Origin: Triops longicaudatus
Taxonomy: Eukaryota; Arthropoda; Branchiopoda; Notostraca; Triopsidae
Direction of reading: 5' to 3'
Assembly: GCA_022885665.1 (NCBI GenBank)
Contig: JAGQDJ010000023.1
Location: 987,020 to 1,051,019 of the forward strand
DNA: 64,000 bases
The position numbers and the translations under genes were made by a program. Each line of letters starts with the position of its first letter. Position 1 is the stretch's first letter. The notes beneath the pieces are model-generated. The model was not told the DNA's origin and ran no database searches. It was given only the letters and a program-made list of their open reading frames with translations. Below are positions 1 to 9,822 of the stretch, piece by piece.

Positions 1-3000
1 TCTACAGGGAATCCCCCCATAAAAATGGGATGCAGCAATAAATTACTTCCACAACATCGAAGGAATATTGGCCATAAGTAGGGCACTGAATCAGATACAT
101 GACGAACAAACGTTCTGCTTGACTTCGACTAATGCCAACCCCTTGATGGCTTCGATGGCGCGATTCTAATGTTTGTCGAACCCAGTCTTCTGTTGCAGCA
201 TGATTACGAGGGTCCACAGTATCCCCCGCACTCCTTTGGCTCGTCCACAGCCATGCAGGGACGTAATGATTCAGAACAAAGTATTCCCCTTTTCCATGAA
301 CCTGAAACCACAGCCGCATCGTTCAGAGCAAATGTTGTGGGAGAAGGGCTGCTCAGAACGAACATAAAACTTGTTCGCTGGCCAGCCACATTAAATAGAA
401 AAATGGGCTCATGCATAATCTATGGACTTTACTTGTTCGACATAGTCACCGAACTCGGCTTGCAACGCTAGGCTTGCCAAGTGTATGCAGTCCTCCTGTT
501 TCAATGGCAGTCGGTTTTCCAGCACGTCCCTTCGGAGTTGCAAATACAGCCAATGGCGATTGGTGGGCCTAAATCCGGGGAGTTGCAAGAAAGAGAAGAC
601 GTGACACCATGACACAAAGATATTGGTCGTCACACGTTACTTTAAAGCATCGAGATCTCGGAAATAGCACTTGAAGCGAAGATATACAGTAAAGGTGTCC
701 GTGGGCAAGCCGCGACTCCGGTTTCCTTTCCACAAACTTGGTGCCATTTTCACGATTTTAAATTCAGACGGTGTGAATACGAATTGGCCATTTCGGAGGC
801 AAGCCAGGCCACAGTAACTCACGTCTTCCAGGCCTAGATGAGATGTCGTCACCTGAAATAACCAACATGGTTAGAATTCACGCCCCAGCGCGCACTTGTT
901 TCACGCATTTTTACCTTGAGGATCTCACCAACGCTGGCACGAGACAAATTACACTCCACTTCAATTCTCCGGCCGTCCAAAGCAACAATTAGCACACGGC
1001 CCTAGATTCAACAGACAGTTACAAGAAAAAATCAACGTAAATACACGTTCATTACTCGTTTTGCTCTGAATGTAAGCAGTAAAAATGGGAGGAGTAAAAA
1101 ATGAGCACCGAAAAAGAAATCAGAAATAAAAATAGAAATGAAAGACTGTACTTTTTTCTTCCCCGCTAATTGGATTTGGTGCGCAGGAAGAGCACTTCTG
1201 ACGACAAATTCCGGACCCGTGCAGTACGAATTAATTTCCGTAGCACAGTGAGTGTTCTCCTCCAATTTGGGAAGCGCATTTAGAATGGCAGTCGGCGTAG
1301 TTGAACTCGCTATGGCTTTGTATTTCTTTTTTAAATGTTGCGGCCAAGACAACGACGAATTCATCGCATCGCCCAACAACTTATACAATCTTGACGGAGC
1401 ACGCTGAACGGGATGGCGTCTTTTAATAATGTCTTTCCCGGTGACGGAGCCCTTAGACACGTATGGTTGTTGTGTTTGATTGAGGCAATTATTATTCAGC
1501 TGCGTTTTCCGCAAACTTTTGTCGTCGGTCTCGTCGGAAATTCGCCGAATTTTCGAAGGGCAGCTGCCGTCGAGCACTGATGAAGCGGGATGGCTCGGGT
1601 TGTCCTGGCGAGCACACGATAGACGATTTTCCAAATTAGACTGTGCAGTGGGTGAGGCTGGAGCTTGCAACACTGTGACCACTGAGTAGGCGTAATCCGT
1701 GCTATTAGAAGTTGTCGTCGGAGCTGGAGACAGCGATAACGAAGGCAGACTACTACTGTTACGCGTTCCTCCTGTGCCTCCCCTTCCTCCCGTGGCAGAA
1801 AAAGCGTTTGGCAGCGTAGAGGGAAGCACATCCAAACTGTTGAGGGATGTGTGACGGGACAAACCGGATGAAATGGCCGAGTCCTCCGTGAGATAGCCGC
1901 CTTCCAAACAATCGTCCACCTCGCTCAGGCCTCGCTCGCAAATCTGCCGTTAAAAAGGCTAATAGGTTATCAAACTAATAAAACTGAGTATTGTGAGCTG
2001 CCAACCGTGACCTCGTCGATTTCCACAACAAATAAATAACAAAGACAAATAATTGGATGCTCTATTTCAAGAATATAAAACATAATTTTACTTGAGAATT
2101 GCTACCAAGAACTTCGGCGTAGCAAGCAGCCATAATTTGCGCTGGATTAGCTTTAAGTCGTGCAGGGATGAATTCGCTCCAGTGGACCACGGTCTGCGAA
2201 ATGAACAGCATGAAGTGAATTCCTCCAGAATCAACAGTCATTTTTTTCTTATCGTTCTTGTCGACTAGCCCAATTGCTGAATCAACGTGTTTCACTCGAT
2301 AAATTTCCCTATACCTACTGTGTATAGACAGTTGTGTTTTCCAGAACAGGGAAGATACGCGGAAATAAAGAAAGGCTGAGGAAGAAATTTAGACAAATTG
2401 TGTAACTCAATGTCGTCCGTTCTCCAATCGTATTTCTCGTCTTATTAAAGAGCAGCGACGTTATTACTGAAGCATAATCAAGAGATGCAGAGATAAAACG
2501 TTAGTGGGTAAATTGTGTAGGGATTGATGAATAGAACAAGCCCGGAAGACGCCAAAGTTTATAGGTTGAGGTATCTTGCAGTAAAGTTCCAGAACTGCGT
2601 GAAAGCTGAAGGAAGCCTGGAGTAGAAAGATGCGAGGGTTGAAGACGCTATAAACCCCGTTTCTGTACCACAAAACTTGGGTAATGTCTTGCTGAAATGG
2701 TGGCTTTTGAACTCAAAAAACCGCCAGTTCTCTCTGACCAACCACAGATCCATTAGAAACCGGCACATCAGGATCCTGTCCCCTAACTATCTTAAGCGCC
2801 ACAGCGAAAGAAAGGACATGTATAAAATTGAGAGCCTATGGAAAAATAGCAAAGAGACATATTACAGCTATCGAACTCCTCTCCTTTCATGTACGCCAAA
2901 AGCGAAGATCAGAACAGATTACGGACTACACTTTCTACTGTTCCAAACAAAAACGACCAAAGCTAAAAAAAGTCAGTCAAAACAATTCTGGAGCCATCTG

Positions 3001-3985
3001 CTAGCCATTGCAGTATTATTCATGAAAAGACTGTTTTTTTTTTTGTAGCATTGCTGCAAGGGTACAGTCAATCAATAAGGAGCAGCTGAAAATCAAGAGG
3101 AGAGAAGGAAGGACTATTTGCTGTAAGCAGCTAGGCTCGATCAATTTGGAAATACTGTAGGCATAGTAGAGAGGATGGACAGAGCAACCCCCTTCTTTCT
3201 TTGGATTACTTTGTCTGGGAGAAACCCAAGGGAATTGTACGTTACAGATTGGATACACGTCGACACTGTCACAATTGTTAGGATTCTTAATTGCACAGCG
3301 ATCCGATTTTTTTCCATCGAAAAACAACGCAAAAATTTTACCTTTTTAACGTCTTCTCGAGTGAGATTTTCTGCGGACATTAAACCCTCTAACACCTTGA
3401 TGGCAGTAGTCTGAAGTGAATCTTTCAATTCGTCAGGCATTGCAGCCAGTAACGCGGCTGCTAAGCTTCTAATACCTAGGACGCAGGCGGAATTCTGGAA
3501 GAAATCATCACAGCTGTCATTATTTGTCAAGGCTTGGAAATTCCGTCGAGCTTCAAGCGCATTCAGTGAAGTATTGTGGAGCAAACTTTGAAGTGTGAAG
3601 TTACACTCACTTGGCTTGCAAAATAGACTTGGCCGTTTTTGTTGAGCAGCACTTGCTGCAAGATGTGCCGTGCTTCTCCACTAGCAACTAAGTTAGGAGA
3701 ACGTGTTAGATATGGCTCTTATGAACGAAATTATTCTTTTTTTCGTTCGTCCGGTCCAATTCGGGAGCAATTTCTACGCTCTTTTAGAGGCAGTGTCTGT
3801 TAAAACTTACCCTTTTCCTTAAGAGGCAGTTGTGGGCTTCTGGTAAGGAGAGAAGATTTAGCCGATAGCTCGCTAGACAATAGCCACAAAAGAGCCCAAG
3901 CTTCGTGGACTTGCAAGGGTGCTCCACGGACTTCGAGAACTTCGCCCAAGGAAACGGTGAGCTGTTGCGGGACTTCCGACGACAT
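1..3985 (-). CDS. KIND-FERM protein, PTPN13/FRMPD2-like, N-terminal part (runs off left edge)
   Basis: Scaffold or phosphatase of the PTPN13 (PTP-BL) class, expected at the membrane cortex. Exons read on the minus strand: 3985-3811, 3687-3611, 3494-3342, about 2310-2092, 1943-1152, 1001-915, 852-641, 568-433 and 301-47, with matching phases except before the 2310 exon, where a further exon seems to be missing from the model. The first exons hold a KIND domain (SLGEVLEVRGAPLQ motif). The 264-codon exon is Ser/Thr-rich and disordered, ending in a GPEFV motif also found just before the FERM domain of PTPN13. FERM F1 starts with RVLIVALDGRRIEVEC; F2 has YLQLRRDVLENRLP and LASLALQAEFGDY, then VHGKGEYFVLNHYVPA. 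The ATG at 3985 follows a possible acceptor in the leader. PDZ and phosphatase domains, if present, lie beyond base 1, so PTPN13 and FRMPD2 cannot be separated. Family certain; exact orthologue inferred. Confidence 0.85.
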
Positions 3986-3999
3986 AGCTTTATCTGCAC

Positions 4000-4851
4000 T
4001 TTCTACTATGGGAGCGGTAACAATGAATCCCAAGCAAACGATTGAGAAAGAGAGGGAAAGACAAAAAGAAAAGTAATGCGTTAGGGTTATAACGTTGCTT
4101 TGGGAAGTATACGAACACATATAACAGGGCAACCCTTCGGAAAGTATACTAAGTCATAAAACATGGAAGGGTAGGAGAGGGGGGGGGGGGGAGGTCAATC
4201 TGAGAAAAATTCAATAGCAACGGAAAGTTGCAGCATTGCAACTGACAACTGCAGAATGAACCTTCCAGAAAATGACAGCTATGGATTTTGCTATCAAATT
4301 CCGAGGTTTCCTCTCCCCGGCAAAGCAGCACACAAAAAAGAACCGCACCCGAAACTTACGATTTTTTTTAGCTAAGCAACACAACTTATTTTTCCTGTCT
4401 GGCGGGAGCCTCACGAGCAAATCTAATGCATGCAAATGCGGACAATCCTCCGGTCGTCTGCCACGTTTTATACAGCGTTACATAACTTTATCCCCTTGCT
4501 CCCGTGTTCTCGTTCTTAACTGACTTGACTTCTTTAATCCTTACCTTGATGTTTTCAACAAGGCATATATTCCTAGAAATTGCCGGAAACTATTGCTGTT
4601 GGATTCTCTTGAAACTTCTGAACATTTCCAAGTTCCTGAAAGTTAAGGTAAAAACCATTTAGGACTCCGAAATCCTTCATAGGTTCAAATTGTGTATTAC
4701 ATTTGTCTAACTCATTCAAAACTGTCTGTACGTTACATTCTATAACAAATTCCTTTTAAGTAACAATTTTCTTTCGATGTGCCAACCTCCGTTTAACTAC
4801 CTAACAAGGAGTTATCCATTGCACATTTCCAAGACGCTTTATTAACAATGT
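4000..4851. other. Upstream of KIND-FERM gene
   Basis: Leader or promoter of the KIND-FERM gene. Contains the poly-G run; other frames look like noise. Confidence 0.5.
4179..4191 (+). repeat. Poly-G run
   Basis: Thirteen consecutive G within a purine-rich tract, upstream of the KIND-FERM gene. A similar run of 12 G occurs in the BTB-ZF gene 1 intron (13059-13070). Possible G-quadruplex or sequencing-prone site. Confidence 0.7.
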
Positions 4852-5109
4852 TTAAACTGCAACCACCGGATTGGGACCGGGTTGCCGCTCAGGTTCTGCT
4901 GAATAAGACATACGGATGTACGAATGCGAGTGTTGAATAGGAACAGGGATACTGCTACAGCTATCACCTCGACGAATTCTCGTCTTGGCAGAATCTGTCA
5001 ACGGGGAAGGATGTGGCCAGGAAATGGGAATGTAAAACAGGAGGCAGGTCATAGCAGCACCAAGTACAATAAGGACCACGATCACATCAAATGCTAGTAA
5101 AGGATGCAT
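4852..5109 (-). CDS. Small single-pass membrane protein, 85 aa, unknown
   Basis: A complete ATG-to-stop reading frame of 85 codons. Residues about 5-27 are strongly hydrophobic (FDVIVVLIVLGAAMTCLLF), with no typical cleavage site, so a signal-anchor is likely. The tail is Ser/Pro/Arg-rich and polar, ending in NPVVAV. I do not recognise the family. The start FD-x-I, the long aliphatic stretch, a Cys near its end, then Pro-rich and Arg/Ser-rich segments are shared with the 49-residue ORF at 6285-6434 on the same strand, which suggests tandem duplicates. It lies about 870 bases upstream of the KIND-FERM gene start on the same strand, so it could alternatively be a leader exon of another transcript. 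No splice sites needed. Real gene status is inferred only from composition and the apparent paralogue. Confidence 0.4.
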   Translation of the reverse strand: MHPLLAFDVIVVLIVLGAAMTCLLFYIPISWPHPSPLTDSAKTRIRRGDSCSSIPVPIQHSHSYIRMSYSAEPERQPGPNPVVAV

Positions 5110-6284
5110 GATGAAGTAGTTTCCACAGCCTTTCTTAACCTTTTTATTCTATTTTTTCTCGCTTTCTCTTCAACGCTTTCAACGATTTATATGCTGTGTA
5201 TGTTATGGTCGTCGTTAGGAACTTGATAATTTCCCCAGAGACAGGAAAACTAGTCAGGCCGAGAGCATGACAACAAGATTGAAATGCATGTGCCAATCCT
5301 AAATAGGCCAAGGTACTCGAGCTAACTTCATTCTTGTGCTTCCTGTGTCGGAACGACGTTGTAGATTAGGTTTTTGCTTGTGGAGAGACGCGGGTCGGGA
5401 AGCAACAAAGTTTTAGGGTCTGGTTTAAGTACTGGCTGTGTAGTTGATTTATAGTACGAAGCCGATACTGGCAGATCTGGCAGGTATGAGGTATTGATAC
5501 GATTTTCCTACTCCCAACCGAGGTTGTCTCTCGACACGGCAGAGAATGGCTCGAGTCTTGTGGTACCGATTTCTTTAATCTTGTCACGTGGCCAGCTTCA
5601 TAAGGAGGTCCATTTTTCTCCTTCAGGAAGTAAAGCTGTACTTTTTGTCTCCGTCTCTCTCTCTCGGCATTTGCCAATAGGATTATAACGATGTTCAGGT
5701 CTCCGAGAACGCTTTTTCCAGTTTCATAGACTGAAAGTTATCTGATGTTGATGGCAAGCAGCTACAACTTCTGGGTTCCTTCCGTTCTTGCACCGGAGGT
5801 CAAAACCGGGATACCGTGCGATTAAGATCAAGTAATTCGTCAAAACAGACGATTGAAAAGGTCGTTGATCAATACAACTTCCCCTTGAAAATGCCTCACA
5901 AGAGGAAAAAGGTAGAGCCACCAGCGAAAGAAAATGAATGAGAACTTCCAACGAGAGAGCAGGAACCACCAATGCTTTCACCGAACGCAACAGAATGCCA
6001 CCGCAGCAATCTCACACTGGAAAGCACCACTAAGAATCAAGATATTCCTATTTAGTCTTGACGAAGCAAAAACTTTCCTTCTGGGGCTCCCGAAGAAATC
6101 GATATACGCGCCCTGAGGTGGGAAAATTTTTCTTTTGCCACTAGTGTGCTGCTACCTTAATATGTATCGCACATAATAGGATTACGGTTCCTATGGTTTC
6201 TTTTTCGCAAGCTAGTGTCTTTTTCCGTGTCTCCTTGTCTGAAAAGGAAAAGCGCCCAGAAACAAGTGCGCATCACTAAATATT
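5110..6284. other. Gap between the two minus-strand small membrane-protein ORFs
   Basis: A minus-strand frame at 5677-5366 follows a possible acceptor near 5730 and is Arg-rich then polar, but no domain or start was found. A hydrophobic minus frame at 5990-5724 lacks an ATG. Neither is called. Confidence 0.4.
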
Positions 6285-6434
6285 TTACACTTGTTGAACC
6301 ATCTCGACGCTGGAAGAATCTTTACGAGGTGATAGGGCTGGGTTAGGTCGTCGCAGCACTGCACCACAAAAGAGTGCCACTAGCAGTAATAACAGCAAGA
6401 AAATATGGTCGAAGATGATCAGCATAGTAGGCAT
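6285..6434 (-). CDS. Very small single-pass membrane protein, 49 aa, unknown
   Basis: ATG at 6434 and TAA at 6285-6287 enclose 49 codons. Residues 4-27 are almost wholly hydrophobic (MLIIFDHIFLLLLLLVALFC), followed by an Arg/Pro segment and a Ser/Asp-rich tail ending SSSVEMVQQV. This is the layout of a short signal-anchor or tail-exposed membrane peptide. The FD-x-I motif at the start of the hydrophobic run, the Cys near its end and the later R-x-DS-x-SS pattern resemble the 85-residue ORF at 4852-5109, so the two may be paralogues. No known family was recognised. Short length makes chance possible, but a random frame would rarely give a clean membrane segment directly after an ATG. Confidence 0.4.
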   Translation of the reverse strand: MPTMLIIFDHIFLLLLLLVALFCGAVLRRPNPALSPRKDSSSVEMVQQV

Positions 6435-7170
6435 GGTGGACCAAGGACAAAGTTCGCGCTTAAATACCAGTGAGGTTATAACGCATTGTGAACAAGAAAC
6501 TCACGTGTAGTAGCACTCGGCATGAGCCTGGGGAATGCTGACAAAAACTTGGCGATCCCGAGAGCAGGTTGCTCGCCGAATGACGCCGCGGGCGTATTAC
6601 TGTGAAGAAGCGCAGCGGCAGTGGTTTACATGTTCTTCCTCCCGGTCCGCGTGAGAAAGAAGCGAGCCACTCGCGCAACTTCTCTCTTCTCGCAACATCC
6701 TCAGCGTCATCCCCCTTTTAAAAAACAGCTTTTTGTCTCGTTTCAAGGTCTTCAAGTAACGTTTAACCATGAAAAAGAAACGGAGTTTACTGGTGGGATA
6801 AAACAGACAGCTGGTCACGGACTCGGATCTCCGCTGTTGTCGCGTTTAGATCTTTCACAATAGAAGCGATTGCTGGAGTTCCGTCGTTTAAGCTATCGAA
6901 GGAGCAAGGAAATGAAGCAGTAAGCCTTTTCGACGTACCATTTACTCGTACGTTTCAAGGAAGAGGGAAACGCCCCTTATCTAGCCGTTGGACGATTCCG
7001 GGGTTATGTTTCACGATGATCTTCCTTGTAGTGCGAACATTTTCCAAGGAAGTTTCTTGTACTATGGGGTTTCGCCTTATGAAACTACCCTTTGTCCGTT
7101 TTCATGAAGCTTGTGTCTGAACTTGCTAGCACGAATGCGCAATTCCTGCTTGACATAACTTTGGACAAGC

Positions 7171-7383
7171 ATGTCACTCAATGCACCAGGCAAGAATATC
7201 CTCAAACCAATTGCATTATCTTCGTTGCCTAATCTTGTTATACGAAATCGTACACAGCTAATTCAATTAGGGCGCCAGAAACCAACGATCCACTCTCGCT
7301 TGGTCAGAATATACATCACCAGTGCCTTCAAGAACAGTCCTCTATGTAGACATCCTCAAAAACATTTGCACAGTACTTCGTGA
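7171..7383 (+). CDS. Possible short basic ORF, 70 aa, upstream of a small membrane protein
   Basis: An ATG-started frame of 70 codons rich in Arg, Lys, Ser, Leu and poor in acidic residues, which is the composition of a mitochondrial targeting peptide but also of random sequence. It stops only 8 bases before the ATG of the next small ORF at 7392. The pair could be a two-ORF transcript or the first could be leader sequence. No domain recognised and no conservation evidence is visible, so this is a weak call. Confidence 0.2.
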   Translation: MSLNAPGKNILKPIALSSLPNLVIRNRTQLIQLGRQKPTIHSRLVRIYITSAFKNSPLCRHPQKHLHSTS

Positions 7384-7391
7384 CCCGTACC

Positions 7392-7640
7392 ATGAAATGC
7401 AAGACCGGAAACCTGAAAAAGAGCAAAAGCATCGAGGCCAAAGATATTGCTACACAACCGAGTGACACAGCAAGCGGAGGACCTGAAGAAGCTGTTGGAG
7501 GCTGGACAGGTTGGCTCGCTAGCCCAGAAGGTGTTGGCTGGATGCAGTTTTTCGTTATTACTAACGCCATCATCATCCTAGCGACTACGGGATTGCCTCA
7601 CATTTCAGCTGTATGGGACATCGTCAAATCCTGGTTTTAA
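7392..7640 (+). CDS. Small membrane protein, 82 aa, C-terminal hydrophobic segment, unknown
   Basis: ATG at 7392 (MKCKTGNLKKSKSIEAKD) to TAA at 7638-7640. The first 40 residues are polar and Lys/Ser/Glu-rich; a Gly/Trp-rich stretch (GGWTGWLASPEGVGWMQ) leads into a hydrophobic segment at about residues 54-72 (FFVITNAIIILATTG) with a short tail ending in VKSWF. This looks like a tail-anchored or small mitochondrial or ER membrane protein. The family is not recognised. The neighbour at 7826 is also a short one-segment membrane protein on the same strand. Confidence 0.45.
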   Translation: MKCKTGNLKKSKSIEAKDIATQPSDTASGGPEEAVGGWTGWLASPEGVGWMQFFVITNAIIILATTGLPHISAVWDIVKSWF

Positions 7641-7825
7641 TGAAACCCAAGCTTTAATTTGCTGCGTGTTGTTTACGTTCCGTCTATTTGAACATTTTCC
7701 CTGCAACTTTCAATTCAATTCAAATTGCAGACTGGTGTGAATTTTCCAACTGAACTTTTCCCCTTGTAGCCAATACCGCTGCGATCAGCCTTTTGCCTCC
7801 GAATACCTTAGCTTGGGCTGCAGTC

Positions 7826-8191
7826 ATGGCGGAGAGCGTTTCACTAACTAAAGCTTTCGTAGTTTTGGCTGTCCTGGGTTGGTGGTCGTTAGGATTGTTT
7901 CGCTCCATTGACAGCCACTTTAGATCCCAGTTCCAGCGGCACTTGCAAGAAGAAATTGCCAAGAATCCTCATCTGGCCGACCCGTCCATTGACGCCAAGT
8001 TGGGTATCAGCTCCGAAAGCTCAAGTCCCAAACTAGATCGGAACCATGCAGACACAAGTACCAGCAGAGGAGCACAGAAAGCCCATCGTCAACTAACGTC
8101 ACCCAGTTGGAAAAAAACGAGCAACCAAAATCCTGATGTTTCCAAGTTTAGTACTGTTCAGAACGCTTTCAAATCGAAAAATGAATTGTAA
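7826..8191 (+). CDS. Small N-anchored membrane protein, 121 aa, unknown
   Basis: The first ATG giving a sensible product is at 7826 (MAESVSLTKAFVVLAVLGWW); bases just before read CTGCAG|TC, a possible splice acceptor, so a leader exon may exist. Residues 8-24 form a single hydrophobic segment, followed by an amphipathic stretch (SIDSHFRSQFQRHLQEEIAK) and a Ser/Lys/Asn-rich disordered tail to the TAA at 8189-8191. No known domain was found. An AATAAA lies about 110 bases after the stop (near 8304), consistent with a transcript end there. The gene sits 185 bases downstream of the previous small ORF on the same strand. Confidence 0.5.
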   Translation: MAESVSLTKAFVVLAVLGWWSLGLFRSIDSHFRSQFQRHLQEEIAKNPHLADPSIDAKLGISSESSSPKLDRNHADTSTSRGAQKAHRQLTSPSWKKTSNQNPDVSKFSTVQNAFKSKNEL

Positions 8192-9407
8192 AGATTTTAT
8201 TACCAAGACTGGTAATGAATTGCTTTGCTTAAAAGAGGGAAAATACACTTGTAAAGTATGACTTATTGTCTGTGCCATCTGTTTTTCTGCCCTTTCCTAA
8301 GATAATAAATTGCCGGTTCTGCTCGCCGTGTAGAGAAACGTTTCAAGATTCAGGCGGCTCATAACGCGAATGGTTATTGGTTTTGAATCTTCAATGACAC
8401 GAGCTCATGGTCTTCTTTACCTCATTTCAACATCTTTTACGGTACAGGCCTGCAGTTTGGAAATAGCGGAACATTTTCTGCTTAAATGAATAGCGGAGAC
8501 ACGACCCAAGCAGTTATCCTTCTTTTATTAACGTTTCTTAAAAAGCCATAAGGTGTTGACTCGGTTCGCTTCACTGCAAAATTGCCGTTTTCCTGCAAAG
8601 CTTGTCGATTAACTTTCCTTATGCTTGGCTGGAACAATAGTTCTAAATGGTTTCTACTTTTTTTCTCGTGTAAGTACAGCATGTGGAGGGTGTACAGATG
8701 ATCTTAGGAAACACTGCTAGTAAAACGGCTGAGATACAATCCATATCGATAGCATGGCAAGGGGGATAAAGCATCTATTTACACTGAATAGCTGGCCATT
8801 ACGTCAAAGAACATTGTTATCTCCCAAAAGAGGTAAAGTAACGCTGGGTATACCACTATTTGCTAAGGCAGAGAGCTCTCCTGGCACTGTTCGACGACCA
8901 CTTAAGTCTTTTGAGTGATGGCACTGTAGGCGCAAGTTGCGGCTTCCTCTTGTTCATGGTGGTCAACTTATACAAATGATAGCTATAAATGATGTCTTAT
9001 TTTGTGTCCATGCGTCATCCTTGTGTAGAGAACGAATGAGTGCTTCTCGGACAATTTGCTAATAAATTTGTCTCGTTACCCGAAGCCTGACACGTAGTAC
9101 AGTGGAGTTCACAAGAGACAACACACAAAAAAACCTCTGAGATGGGAATACCATGTTTGCAACAACAGCATGAAACACCAAAGGAGAAATAAAAATCAAC
9201 TGAAGGGTTAGACAAAAGAAAGTCTGGAACGAATATACATTATGAATCACCGGATAGTTTTACATAAAGCGTTAACGAGAATCTGGACCTGTTAAACGAA
9301 GCTTGTGTGAAATTCTAGACGCAGTTTGCGAGGCCGTGCTCCTAAACTAGTCAAACGAAACAAAAGGTCTCGAGTAGCATGTGACTTTTTCTTTTCGGGG
9401 AATTGCG
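8192..9407. other. Gap after small membrane-protein gene
   Basis: AT-rich, frames short and stop-rich, no gene seen. AATAAA near 8304 could end the transcript of the 121-residue protein. Confidence 0.6.
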
Positions 9408-9822
9408 CTAACAGCGCGTTATAAACAGAACATTCCTCCATGAAGTCTGAGTCTTGTTACACAGGGTTTTGTTGTCTCTTGTGAAACTGCTCCACAAGTT
9501 TCTGCTAAAAGCATTTACGGTGGGAGATGCGCTTTTACAGTTGTCACAGACAGCGGGTACTTGGCTATCCGGGAGTTCCAAGGACGGTCTCAAGTGCACC
9601 TCATATAAAGCAGACCGAATGTCCTCAATCAACGTATGTAAAATAAGTAGCTCGTTTTGAGCACGTATGTTAAATTTTCCATTTTCGCTTGCAAAGTACC
9701 GTGATGTAATTCGCCCCTTACAAATTCTAAGCTCTGTTAACAACTTGCACGTTTGAGGTGCGAGAATGATCTGCGACCTTTCCTGGGACTTAGTTTTTAC
9801 AACTTTGTCTTCGCGTGTCATC
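9408..9822 (-). CDS. Orphan terminal exon, possible small cysteine-containing protein
   Basis: Open minus-strand frame of about 137 codons preceded by a good acceptor (polypyrimidine-type run ending TTTCAG at about 9823), with an ATG directly after it. The product has a helical-looking middle (NELLILHTLIEDIRSALYEV), then CDNCK, then SRNLWSSFTRDNKTLCNKT, with five cysteines in all, the last one being the final residue. Spaced cysteines and N-x-T sites (NKT twice) hint at a secreted protein whose signal peptide would be on an upstream exon, but I found no such exon. No family recognised; it may be chance. Confidence 0.3.

Noticed and set aside
5366..5725. Minus-strand Arg-rich frame (ANAERERRRQKVQLYF)
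   Set aside because: A possible acceptor precedes it, but there is no domain, no start and no partner exon.
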